From Gammaproteobacteria bacterium (GTDB lineage: Bacteria; Pseudomonadota; Gammaproteobacteria; SZUA-229), in the NCBI GenBank assembly GCA_011051475.1, contig DRLE01000261.1:1-7698 (forward strand): a DNA stretch of 7,698 bases, given 5' to 3'. Position 1 is the stretch's first letter. The number at the start of each line of letters is the position of its first letter. A model generated the notes under the pieces. It did no database searches and was not told the DNA's origin. It saw only the letters and a program-made list of their open reading frames with translations. Made by a program: the position numbers and the translations under genes. Positions 1-7,698 of this stretch are shown here, one piece after another.

Positions 1-123
1 AATGCGGCTGCGCCGACCCTGTCGGCCGGTCTGGGATTCTGGCTTGGCTTTAATCTGGATATTGCCGCTACCTACCGCAGTGGTGCGGTGGGCGGCTTCC
101 TGCAAACCGGTTTCCGTTTCTAA
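1..123 (+). CDS. C-terminal end of a probable outer-membrane beta-barrel protein (5' truncated by window edge)
   Basis: Frame 1 is open from the first base to a TAA at 121-123, giving 40 residues that end ...GGFLQTGFRF. The peptide alternates small or polar residues with hydrophobic and aromatic ones (GLGFWLGFNLDIAATYRSG) and finishes on a C-terminal phenylalanine. These are features of the last strands of proteobacterial outer-membrane beta-barrels, where the terminal aromatic residue is the BAM recognition signal. The family cannot be fixed from 40 residues; FadL-like or other porin-like barrels are possible. It converges on pgl with 19 bp between the two stop codons and does not belong to the glycogen operon. 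The reading is a frame plus composition argument: the frame is real only if it continues upstream. Confidence 0.55.
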   Translation, partial: NAAAPTLSAGLGFWLGFNLDIAATYRSGAVGGFLQTGFRF

Positions 124-142
124 TTTTTCTTTTCCAGTTGCC

Positions 143-829
143 TCAGGCCTTGTCGGGGCGTGCGGCTTTGTCGATAAACCAGGTGTCGGGCTCGACCAGG
201 GCGACGGGCAGGGCCTGGCCGGTCTGCAGCCGGGCAAGGGCGTCGCGTTTGCCGCTGCCGGTGGCAATCACAATACGCTGACCGGCGTTTCTCAGGGTGT
301 TCAAACCCAGTGATATGCGTTCGGGTGGTGGCTTGGGCGCCTGATAGACCGGCACTACGCTGCGCTCATCCTTCAGTGCCGGGTTGTCCGGAAACAGGCT
401 GGCGGTATGGCCGTCTTCTCCCATGCCCAGCACCACGATATCCAGTCCCGGCAGGGAATCGATCAATTTTGCGTATTGTTCTGCGCCGGCCTCCGGGCCC
501 AGTTCTGCGGGTATGGGGTGAAAGTTTGTCTCTGCCGGGTCGATGGTCGAGAACAGCTTCTCCCTGATCATGCTGTCATTACGCGCCGGGTGTGCCCGCG
601 GATAGCAGCGTTCATCGCCGGGGTACCAGTGTATCTGCTGCCAGGGCAGCGACATTTGCGCCAGCAAGGCCAGGCAGTGTGCCGGGGTGGTGCCGCCGGG
701 CAGGGCCACATGGCAGACGCCTTCCTCGGCAACGCAGAGACTGATCTGCTGCAGCAGATACTCTGCCGCGGCAGCGGCAACCGCTTCGGCATTGTCATAC
801 ACATTGATTACAGCAGACGTCATGGTCAT
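143..829 (-). CDS. pgl: 6-phosphogluconolactonase (NagB/DevB-type)
   Basis: This cytosolic enzyme hydrolyses 6-phosphoglucono-1,5-lactone, the Zwf product, to 6-phosphogluconate. The 228-residue protein is a usual length for the DevB-type family, which is unrelated to the beta-propeller lactonase of E. coli. Visible motifs in order are LPGGTTP (residues 43-49, phosphate loop), GDERCYP (71-77) followed by ND at 84-85, and LGMGEDGHTASLFP (134-147) with the presumed catalytic His141; PERISL follows at 169-174. The stop is TGA at 143-145. Two start codons are possible, ATG at 829 and ATG at 823 (MTMTS...). Neither has a clear Shine-Dalgarno sequence, so translation may depend on ribosomes finishing zwf, whose TAG lies 9 bp upstream. 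The neighbour zwf makes its substrate, which supports the call. The lactonase function is secure; the exact start is not. Confidence 0.95.
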   Translation of the reverse strand: MTMTSAVINVYDNAEAVAAAAAEYLLQQISLCVAEEGVCHVALPGGTTPAHCLALLAQMSLPWQQIHWYPGDERCYPRAHPARNDSMIREKLFSTIDPAETNFHPIPAELGPEAGAEQYAKLIDSLPGLDIVVLGMGEDGHTASLFPDNPALKDERSVVPVYQAPKPPPERISLGLNTLRNAGQRIVIATGSGKRDALARLQTGQALPVALVEPDTWFIDKAARPDKA

Positions 830-838
830 CAGCGCTGT

Positions 839-2332
839 CTACAGGTCTTCGGGTTTATACCAGCCGCCGTCACAGTTGCGGGTCAGCTCGTCCATGGCGG
901 GGATTTCCCAGGTGCCGGCGCGGTAGCGCTCAACGGAAACCCGGTTCTTCCAGGCATCAAGTATGGGTTTGATAATCTCCCACGAGGCCTCGACTTCATC
1001 GGCGCGGGAGAACAGGGTGCGGTCACCGGTGAGCACGTCGTGCATCAATACCTCGTAGGCATCGGCCACGCCATCGCCGCCAGTGGCGTAGGGCGCGCGC
1101 ATGACCATTTTTTTATTGTCGGTGGTCAACCCCGGTTTTTTGGCGTTCAGGCGCAGGAATATGCCGGCCTCCGGCTGCAGACGAAACACCAGGGCATTGG
1201 CGGCAGGCACCGAGGCGTGACTGTTGAACAGATTGAAGGGGGGGCGGCGGAAATGGATCATGACTTCCGAGGCCTGTGCCTGCAGGCGTTTGCCCGACCA
1301 GAGAATAAAGGGCACGCCCTGCCAGCGCCAGTTGTCGATATAGAAACGCACGGCGGCGAAGGTTTCCACAGCCGAATCCGGTGATACGTTCTCCTCGCTG
1401 ACATAGGCGGGCACCGGTTTACCGTCGATGGTGCCGGAAGCATACTGCGCCGATACCGTATCGATTTTTATCTGTTCGGGTTTGATTTCGCGCACCGCGC
1501 GCAGTACCTTCATTTTTTCATCGCGCACCGCGTCGGCGGAGAACTCGACCGGCGGTTCCATGGCTACCAGGGTCATCATCTGCATGAGGTGGCTCTGTAT
1601 CATGTCGCGCAGCGCGCCGGCCTTTTCATAGTATTTGGCGCGGTATTCGATGCCGATGGTTTCAGAAGCAAAGATCTGGATATTGTCGATATAGTTCCGG
1701 TTCCACAGCGGTTCCATAATACTGTTGGCAAAGCGGTAGACCAGCAGGTTCTGCACGCTTTCCTTGCCCAGGTAGTGGTCGATGCGGTAAATCTGGTCTT
1801 CGCTGAAGACGCTCTGCAGTTCGTGGTTCAGTGCGCGCGCACTTTCAAGGTCATGGCCGAAGGGCTTTTCGATAACCAGACGGCGGTAGCCTTCGCTTTC
1901 GTCGGCAAGCCCGGCTGCGTGCAGACCGCGGGCCACGCGCCCGTACCACTCGGGCGGGACGGCGCAGTAGAACATGGCGTTCTTTTTGCCGCCCAGGGTC
2001 ATCAGCGCCTCGCCCAGGCGGGCGTAGGTGGCATCGTCGGCCAGGTCGCCGGGCACCATGACAAGGCGCGAAAGAAATCTCTGCCAGCGTTGCTCGTCGG
2101 CAACCACTTCCGGGTAAAACTGCAGCATGCCCTCGCGTACCAGTTCCAGCCAGACTTCCTCGGTGCGATTATTGACCACGCCCAGTATCTTGCTGTCGGT
2201 ATGGATCAGGCCGCAGTCGAACATGCTGACCAGCGCCGGCATCAGCTTGCGTTTGCTGAGGTCGCCGGTGGCGCCGAAGATCACGATATTGCTGGGTTCG
2301 GCGATTTCGATTTCTGCCATCTTGTCTGTCAT
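839..2332 (-). CDS. zwf: Glucose-6-phosphate 1-dehydrogenase
   Basis: Zwf oxidises glucose-6-phosphate to 6-phosphogluconolactone with reduction of NADP+ (or NAD+), the entry step of the oxidative pentose phosphate and Entner-Doudoroff routes. The 497 residues match the usual bacterial length of about 490. The N-terminal Rossmann domain carries GATGDLSKRKL (20-30). EKPFGHDL lies at 155-162. The substrate signature RIDHYLGKE (183-191) holds Asp185 and His186. GALRDMIQSH ends at His248, the expected catalytic base by analogy with the Leuconostoc enzyme. The C-terminal domain is complete (HFRRPPFNLF at 360-369). Cofactor preference cannot be judged by eye. The start ATG at 2332 is preceded by AAAGAGA about six bases upstream; Met5 (2320) is an alternative. 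A C7 run on the coding strand (1238-1244) encodes part of RRPP and the frame is intact across it. The stop is TAG. Confidence 0.97.
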   Translation of the reverse strand: MTDKMAEIEIAEPSNIVIFGATGDLSKRKLMPALVSMFDCGLIHTDSKILGVVNNRTEEVWLELVREGMLQFYPEVVADEQRWQRFLSRLVMVPGDLADDATYARLGEALMTLGGKKNAMFYCAVPPEWYGRVARGLHAAGLADESEGYRRLVIEKPFGHDLESARALNHELQSVFSEDQIYRIDHYLGKESVQNLLVYRFANSIMEPLWNRNYIDNIQIFASETIGIEYRAKYYEKAGALRDMIQSHLMQMMTLVAMEPPVEFSADAVRDEKMKVLRAVREIKPEQIKIDTVSAQYASGTIDGKPVPAYVSEENVSPDSAVETFAAVRFYIDNWRWQGVPFILWSGKRLQAQASEVMIHFRRPPFNLFNSHASVPAANALVFRLQPEAGIFLRLNAKKPGLTTDNKKMVMRAPYATGGDGVADAYEVLMHDVLTGDRTLFSRADEVEASWEIIKPILDAWKNRVSVERYRAGTWEIPAMDELTRNCDGGWYKPEDL

Positions 2333-2349
2333 TGTTGTCTCTTTACCAT
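2329..2349 (-). other. Possible six-codon leader frame overlapping the zwf start
   Basis: Between glgP and zwf, an ATG at 2349 opens the frame M-V-K-R-Q-Q followed by TGA at 2329-2331. That TGA overlaps the zwf ATG (2330-2332) as ATGA, an arrangement typical of translational coupling. AGAGA lies just upstream of the ATG but is a weak Shine-Dalgarno sequence. What is seen is the frame and the overlap; translation is only inferred. In a 42-bp gap such a frame can easily arise by chance. Confidence 0.2.
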
Positions 2350-2356
2350 GGTCTCT
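2337..2356. repeat. Short direct repeat in the glgP-zwf gap
   Basis: The hexamer GTCTCT occurs at 2337-2342 and 2351-2356 (AGAGAC on the coding strand), 14 bp apart start to start. The zwf-proximal copy overlaps the probable zwf ribosome-binding region and the distal copy lies just before the possible mini-ORF start. The two copies could therefore simply be two Shine-Dalgarno-like purine tracts. The repeat is short and may be chance. Confidence 0.25.
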
Positions 2357-2361
2357 GCTGA

Positions 2362-2373
2362 CAATAATTATTG
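2362..2373. repeat. 12-bp perfect AT-rich palindrome after glgP
   Basis: CAATAATTATTG is its own reverse complement and begins two bases after the glgP TAG stop in the direction of transcription. It is an AT island in otherwise GC-rich sequence. With no loop and no following U-run it is not an intrinsic terminator. It could be a regulator half-site pair, an AT-rich promoter element for zwf, or chance. Confidence 0.4.
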
Positions 2374-2374
2374 C

Positions 2375-4849
2375 CTATAGCTTCCAGATATCGTCGTTGT
2401 ATTCGCCTATGGTACGGTCGGTGGAAAAGTAGCCGCTGCTGGCTGTATTGAGAATGCTCTTCTGCACCCAGCTGCTTCTGTTACGGTAACACTCGGCGGC
2501 CTTTTCCTGGCAGTCGACATAGCTGCGAAAATCCGCCAGTGTCAGCCACTGGTCGTGCGGGCTGTGCAGGGACGCGATAATGTCATGGAAGATGTTCGGT
2601 TCGAACAGATTGAAATGATCGCTTTCCAGCAGGTGCATAACGGCCTGCAGGTCCGGGTCGCGGTCGATAAAGCTCTGCGGATCGTAATGCTTTTTCATTT
2701 CCATCACTTCTTCGGCCCGGAGTCCGAAAAGAAAAAAGTTCTCCTCGCCGACATGCTCCAGTATTTCGATATTGGCGCCGTCGTAGGTGCCGATGGTCAG
2801 CGCGCCGTTCATCATGAACTTCATATTGCCCGTACCCGAGGCCTCCTTGCCGGCGGTAGATATCTGCTCGGACAGGTCGGTACCCGGCGCGATGACTTCC
2901 ATGGCCGACACATTGTAGTTGGGCAGGAAGGCCAGCCTCAGTTTCGAGTTGACATCGGGATCGGTGTTAACGATCTCGGCGACATTGTTCACCAGCTTGA
3001 TAATAAGCTTGGCCATGTGATAGCCCGGCGCGGCCTTGCCGCCGATAAGCACATTGCGCGGCGTCCAGTTTTCGGTGTCGCCGTTCTTGATACGGATATA
3101 GAGATGAATGACGTGCAGCACATTGAGCAGCTGGCGCTTGTATTCGTGGATGCGCTTGACCTGTACATCGAACATGGCATTCGTATCGAACTCGACGCCG
3201 CAGGCTTCCCTGACCATGGCCGCCAGGCGGGCCTTGTTGGCCTGCTTGGTATCGAACCACTGGCGGTGAAACTCGGCATGAGCCGGATCGGCGAATGCCT
3301 TCAGGCGCTCGATATGGGCCAGGTCGGACAGCCATTCGTGGCCGATTTCTCTGCTGATCAGTTCGGTCATTGCCGGGTTGGCGCGCGCGATCCAGCGCCG
3401 CGGGGTTACGCCATTGGTCTTGTTGTTGAATTTTTCCGGCCACAGTTCGTAGAAATCGCGGAACAGTCCCTCGCGCAGCAGACGCGAATGCAGGCGGGCA
3501 ACGCCATTGACCGAGAAGCTGCCGACAATCGCCAGGTAGGCCATGCGTATCTGCTTCTGCTCGCCTTCCTCGATAATCGACATTCTTGCCTGGCGTGCAT
3601 TATCGCCGGGCCATTTCAGTGCGACTTCGTGCAGGAACAGCCGGTTGATCTGGTAGATGATTTCCATCAGCCGCGGCAGCAGGCTCTCCATCATGGGAAC
3701 CGACCAGCGCTCCAGTGCCTCGGGCAGCAGGGTGTGGTTGGTATAGGCCATGGTGCGCGTGGTGATATGCCAGGCCTGTTCCCATTCCAGGCGTTTCTCA
3801 TCCAGCAGAATACGCATCAGCTCGGCAACGGCAATCGCCGGGTGGGTGTCGTTGAGCTGGAATACATTGTAATCGGCAAAATGCGTGTAATCCTCGCCGT
3901 CGGTTTCCTCCCACAGGCGCATGACGTCCTGGATGCTGGCCGAGGCCAGGAAATACTGCTGGCGCAGGCGCAACTCCTTGCCGTTTTCGCTGGAGTCGTT
4001 CGGGTAGAGCACCATGGAAATATGTTCGGCATCGTTTTTGGCCTGTACCGCCTCGGAGTAACTGCCGGCATTGAATTCATCCAGGTTGAAGGCATTGGTT
4101 GCCGTGGCCTTCCACAGGCGCAGGGTATTGATGGTGTTATTGCGGTAGCCCGATACCGGCATGTCATAGGGAATGGCGATAACATCATTGGTGTCGACCC
4201 AGCGCGCGCGGTGGATGCCTTCGGGGTCGTGGTAATGCTCGGTGCGTCCACCGAAGCGGATCACCTGTTCATATTCCGGGCGCGAAACTTCCCAGGGGTT
4301 ACCGTCCCGCAGCCAGTGGTCGGGCTCCTCTACCTGGTAGCCGTCCTCGATGTGCTGGCGGAACATGCCGTATTCATAGCGAATGCCGTAGCCGATTACC
4401 GGCAGCTCCAGGGTGGCGCAGCTGTCCATAAAACAGGCGGCCAGGCGGCCGAGACCGCCATTGCCAAGACCGGCATCGGGTTCTTCTTCCATCAGGTCTT
4501 CAAGCTTGACGGAAAAGCGCTGCAGGGCTTCGCGGGTGTCCTCTTCCATATCGAGGTTGAGCAGGTGGTTGCCCAGGGCGCGGCCGATGAGGAATTCCAG
4601 TGACAGATAATAGGCCTTGCGTACCTTCGGCTGTTTGTGCCGCTGCCAGGTACTGCTCCAGTGATCCATTATGCGGTCGCGAATGGTCAACGCCATGGCT
4701 TCATAGATATAAAAGGGCAGGCAGCTGAGGAAGTGGCCGAGGTGGTTTTTCAGATAGCGGTGAAAGCCCTCGGACAGCGAGCGGCTGTCTGCCGGCAGCG
4801 GAGCCAGATCGGGGATATTGCTTGTATTAACCCAGTCTTTTTTTTTCAT
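2375..4849 (-). CDS. glgP: Glycogen phosphorylase (PLP-dependent, GT35)
   Basis: GlgP removes glucose from the non-reducing ends of alpha-1,4-glucan with phosphate, giving glucose-1-phosphate. At 824 residues it is close to the usual bacterial length of about 815. LGNGGLGRLAACFMDS (128-143) is the conserved N-domain glycine loop. YTNHTLLPEALERW (369-382) carries the active-site histidine, His372. KRIHEYKRQLLN lies at 565-576. EASGTGNMKFMMNG (669-682) is the pyridoxal-phosphate site with Lys677 as the Schiff-base lysine. The protein ends in the usual YFSTDRTIGEYNDDIW. No segment resembling the regulatory phospho-serine peptide of muscle phosphorylase is seen. A maltodextrin phosphorylase (MalP) would have the same motifs; the position downstream of glgB and glgA favours GlgP. 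The ATG at 4849 has only a weak GAGA upstream. The first codons contain a run of nine A. Confidence 0.96.
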   Translation of the reverse strand: MKKKDWVNTSNIPDLAPLPADSRSLSEGFHRYLKNHLGHFLSCLPFYIYEAMALTIRDRIMDHWSSTWQRHKQPKVRKAYYLSLEFLIGRALGNHLLNLDMEEDTREALQRFSVKLEDLMEEEPDAGLGNGGLGRLAACFMDSCATLELPVIGYGIRYEYGMFRQHIEDGYQVEEPDHWLRDGNPWEVSRPEYEQVIRFGGRTEHYHDPEGIHRARWVDTNDVIAIPYDMPVSGYRNNTINTLRLWKATATNAFNLDEFNAGSYSEAVQAKNDAEHISMVLYPNDSSENGKELRLRQQYFLASASIQDVMRLWEETDGEDYTHFADYNVFQLNDTHPAIAVAELMRILLDEKRLEWEQAWHITTRTMAYTNHTLLPEALERWSVPMMESLLPRLMEIIYQINRLFLHEVALKWPGDNARQARMSIIEEGEQKQIRMAYLAIVGSFSVNGVARLHSRLLREGLFRDFYELWPEKFNNKTNGVTPRRWIARANPAMTELISREIGHEWLSDLAHIERLKAFADPAHAEFHRQWFDTKQANKARLAAMVREACGVEFDTNAMFDVQVKRIHEYKRQLLNVLHVIHLYIRIKNGDTENWTPRNVLIGGKAAPGYHMAKLIIKLVNNVAEIVNTDPDVNSKLRLAFLPNYNVSAMEVIAPGTDLSEQISTAGKEASGTGNMKFMMNGALTIGTYDGANIEILEHVGEENFFLFGLRAEEVMEMKKHYDPQSFIDRDPDLQAVMHLLESDHFNLFEPNIFHDIIASLHSPHDQWLTLADFRSYVDCQEKAAECYRNRSSWVQKSILNTASSGYFSTDRTIGEYNDDIWKL
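4838..4846 (-). repeat. A9 homopolymer in the first codons of glgP
   Basis: Directly after the glgP ATG the coding strand has nine consecutive A (codons 2-4, Lys-Lys-Lys; a T run on the plus strand). AAA codons at positions 2-4 commonly favour translation initiation. A run this long is also a possible replication or transcription slippage site. No frame disruption is present in this copy. Confidence 0.6.
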
Positions 4850-4893
4850 GGTCGATCTCGTTATGTGTAACCGGCGGTGGCAACGATTAATGC

Positions 4894-4911
4894 CGGTATT
4901 TTAGCGGTATT
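4894..4911. repeat. Direct repeat CGGTATT x2, 11-bp period
   Basis: CGGTATT occurs at 4894-4900 and again at 4905-4911, 11 bp apart start to start, about one helical turn. On the coding strand this is AATACCG-CTAA-AATACCG, which overlaps the candidate TAAAAT -10 hexamer. Helically phased direct repeats over a promoter are a common regulator-site layout. The repeat is short enough to be chance. Confidence 0.35.
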
Positions 4912-4961
4912 GGCTGCCGCCTGCGCGGATGTTTTGTGCCTGATTATGTTCGCGGCTTCGG

Positions 4962-4979
4962 TCCTGGTTTTGACCAGGA
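4962..4979 (-). other. Stem-loop downstream of glgA
   Basis: In the transcript, TCCTGGT and ACCAGGA form a perfect 7-bp stem around a CAAA loop, starting 13 nt after the glgA TGA. The stem is followed by CCGAAGCC, not a U-run, so it is not a standard Rho-independent terminator. It could mark an mRNA processing or stabilising site at the glgBA 3' end or take part in partial attenuation before glgP. The fold is read by eye. Confidence 0.45.
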
Positions 4980-4992
4980 TATCGATCAGAGT

Positions 4993-6507
<1,515 letters not shown>

Positions 6508-6509
6508 AT

Positions 6510-7698
6510 TTATATTTTCTCCAGAAACAGCGCGCCCAGGGGCGGCAGGGTCAGTTGCAGGCTTTGTTCAAAGCCGTGTTCCGGCTGTGCCCGGCTGGCA
6601 ACCTCACCCGCATTGCCGGTATCGGAACCGCCGTACCAGGCGGCATCGGAGTTTAGCACTTCTTTATAGCGGCCGGCCTGCGGTACACCGATAGTATAGT
6701 TTTCCAGGGTGGCCGGTGTGAAGTTGAACAGGCACAGCATCAGGCGGTTGTCGCCGTGGCGGGCAAAGGCCAGCACCGAGTTGTCGGCATCGTCGCAGCT
6801 CAGCCACTGAAAGCCCTGTGGTTCGAAATCGTGCCGGTGCAGGGCCGGTGAGTCGCGATAGAGGCGATTCAGATCGCAGATCAGGTTATAGAGGCCGGCG
6901 TGTCTGTCCATGCCGGCCACGATCCAGTCGAGCTCGCGGCTTTCGGTCCACTCGTTCCACTGGCCGAACTCACCGCCCATAAACAGCAGTTTTTTACCGG
7001 GGTGGGCGTAGTGATAGGCATACAGTGCGCGCAGGTTGGCAAACTTCTGCCAGACATCGCCGGGCATCTTGTCCAGCATGCTGCGCTTCATGTGCACAAC
7101 CTCGTCGTGTGACAGCGGCAGGATAAAGTTTTCGCTGTAGGCATAAAGCTGGCTGAAGGTCAGCTGCTCCTGGTGAAAGCGCCGGTACAGCGGGTCGGTC
7201 TGCATATAGGTCAGGGTATCGTGCATCCAGCCCATATTCCATTTCATGGAAAAGCCCAGGCCGCCGCCGTCGGTGGGGCGCGATACCATGGGCCAGTCGG
7301 TGCTTTCCTCGGCCATGGTGAGTACGCCGGGGAATTCGGCGTGCACCACCTCGTTGAGATTGCGCAGAAAGTCGATGGCCTCCAGATGCTCGCGCCCGCC
7401 GTAGATATTCGGCGTCCACTGGCCGTGCTCGCGCGAGTAGTCGAGGTAGAGCATGGAGGCCACGGCATCGACGCGAAAACCGTCGATATGAAATTCCTCG
7501 ATCCAGTAAACCGCGTTGGCAACCAGAAAGTTGCGTACCTCGTTGCGTCCGTAGTTGAAGATCAGCGTGCCCCAGTCGACATGTTCGCCCTTGTTCGGGT
7601 CTCCGTATTCGTAACAGCTTTCGCCGGTAAAGCGCGCCAGGGCGAATTCGTCACGCGGAAAATGTGCCGGCACCCAGTCGAGAATAATACCGATGCCG
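6510..7698 (-). CDS. glgB: 1,4-alpha-glucan branching enzyme, C-terminal part (5' end beyond window)
   Basis: GlgB cuts alpha-1,4-glucan and rejoins the released piece through alpha-1,6 bonds to make branches (GH13 family). The frame is open to the right edge and begins GIGIILDWVPAHFP, so the GTG at 7671-7673 is an internal Val codon, not the start. The visible 395 residues correspond to about the last 55% of a protein near 730 residues. GFRVDAVASMLY (73-84 of the fragment) carries the nucleophile Asp77. TMAEES (127-132) has the acid/base Glu130, and LPLSHDEVVHMK (193-204) has His197-Asp198. The spacings Asp77-Glu130 (53) and Asp77-Asp198 (121) match those of the E. coli catalytic residues. 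The C-terminal beta-domain is complete and ends PPLGALFLEKI. The N-terminal CBM48 region is not visible. TAA (6510-6512) lies 2 bp before the glgA start. Confidence 0.96.
   Translation of the reverse strand, partial: GIGIILDWVPAHFPRDEFALARFTGESCYEYGDPNKGEHVDWGTLIFNYGRNEVRNFLVANAVYWIEEFHIDGFRVDAVASMLYLDYSREHGQWTPNIYGGREHLEAIDFLRNLNEVVHAEFPGVLTMAEESTDWPMVSRPTDGGGLGFSMKWNMGWMHDTLTYMQTDPLYRRFHQEQLTFSQLYAYSENFILPLSHDEVVHMKRSMLDKMPGDVWQKFANLRALYAYHYAHPGKKLLFMGGEFGQWNEWTESRELDWIVAGMDRHAGLYNLICDLNRLYRDSPALHRHDFEPQGFQWLSCDDADNSVLAFARHGDNRLMLCLFNFTPATLENYTIGVPQAGRYKEVLNSDAAWYGGSDTGNAGEVASRAQPEHGFEQSLQLTLPPLGALFLEKI
6518..6522 (-). promoter_or_regulatory. Ribosome-binding site for glgA inside the end of glgB
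   Basis: GGAGA on the coding strand lies 10 nt upstream of the TTG start, within the final codons of glgB (LFLEKI, then TAA at 6510-6512). It is the only good Shine-Dalgarno match nearby and supports initiation at the TTG. Its position suggests translational coupling of glgA to glgB. Confidence 0.55.

Larger units (their letters stand above)
4850..4992 (-). promoter_or_regulatory. 143-bp glgA-glgP intergenic region, possible internal promoter
   Basis: This is by far the largest gap in the cluster; the others are 2, 42 and 9 bp. On the coding strand it holds, in order, a stem-loop near the glgA stop, a 7-bp direct repeat, a TAAAAT hexamer (4898-4903) matching the sigma70 -10 consensus at five of six positions, and a possible CCGGC/GCCGG stem (4871-4875 with 4892-4896, 16-nt loop). 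No convincing -35 box lies about 17 bp upstream of TAAAAT, so the promoter call is weak. Separate regulation or processing of glgP-zwf-pgl is an inference from the spacing. Confidence 0.3.

Noticed and set aside
104..134. AAACCGGTTT palindrome followed by a T-rich stretch after the plus-strand stop, as a terminator
   Set aside because: The palindrome has no loop, is inside the coding sequence, and does not directly abut the T-rich stretch, which is interrupted by C. It does not form a standard intrinsic terminator.
2..313. 103-codon frame from an ATG at base 2 on the plus strand
   Set aside because: It runs antisense to pgl in the aligned frame and is out of frame with the more plausible beta-barrel C-terminus ending at 123.
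407..1384. 325-codon plus-strand frame across pgl and zwf
   Set aside because: It is codon-aligned antisense to both genes, the same TTA/CTA/TCA-avoidance effect. Both minus-strand genes have clear family motifs.
1589..2380. 263-codon plus-strand frame opposite the start of zwf
   Set aside because: It is a codon-aligned shadow of zwf with no recognisable features.
2555..4603. 682-codon open frame on the plus strand, antisense to glgP
   Set aside because: It is codon-aligned with glgP on the opposite strand, where stops appear only opposite TTA, CTA or TCA codons. These are rare in a GC-leaning gene, so a long antisense frame is expected. No domain or motif is recognisable in it.
2375..4849. 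Maltodextrin phosphorylase (malP) instead of glgP
   Set aside because: Motifs alone do not separate the two, but the position after glgB and glgA and the absence of malQ or mal regulators favour glycogen phosphorylase.
7671..7673. GTG as a start codon for a shorter glgB
   Set aside because: The frame continues to the window edge and the GTG encodes Val in the conserved DWVPAHFP segment.

Overview
The window reads as a stretch of bacterial chromosome, most likely from a gammaproteobacterium. This rests on moderately GC-rich coding sequence, proteobacterial-type central-carbon enzymes and tight operon spacing. Nothing seen fixes the genus. No RNA gene, insertion sequence, CRISPR array or prophage signal was found.

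Layout: almost the whole window is one leftward (minus-strand) gene cluster. In transcription order it is glgB (5' part lies beyond the right edge), glgA, glgP, zwf, pgl. The gaps are 2 bp (glgB-glgA), 143 bp (glgA-glgP), 42 bp (glgP-zwf) and 9 bp (zwf-pgl). At the far left, on the plus strand, are the last 40 codons of a convergent gene whose product ends like an outer-membrane beta-barrel. Its stop lies 19 bp from the pgl stop. The promoter of the cluster should lie upstream of glgB, outside the window. The 143-bp gap is the only place inside the cluster with room for an internal promoter or processing site.

How the genes work together: GlgA extends alpha-1,4-glucan from ADP-glucose, GlgB adds alpha-1,6 branches, and GlgP releases glucose-1-phosphate by phosphorolysis. 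Zwf and Pgl then oxidise glucose-6-phosphate to 6-phosphogluconate with production of reduced nicotinamide cofactor, feeding the oxidative pentose phosphate or Entner-Doudoroff route. The cluster therefore joins making a glucan store to burning it for reducing power. Phosphoglucomutase, which links the two halves, and GlgC, which supplies ADP-glucose, are not in the window. All five enzymes keep their hallmark catalytic residues where visible and look intact.

No undescribed system was found. The points worth a second look are small: a TTG start and an Ala/Lys-rich insertion in GlgA, a stem-loop and an 11-bp-phased direct repeat in the glgA-glgP gap, a six-codon reading frame whose stop overlaps the zwf start, a 12-bp AT-rich palindrome after glgP, and an A9 tract in the first codons of glgP.
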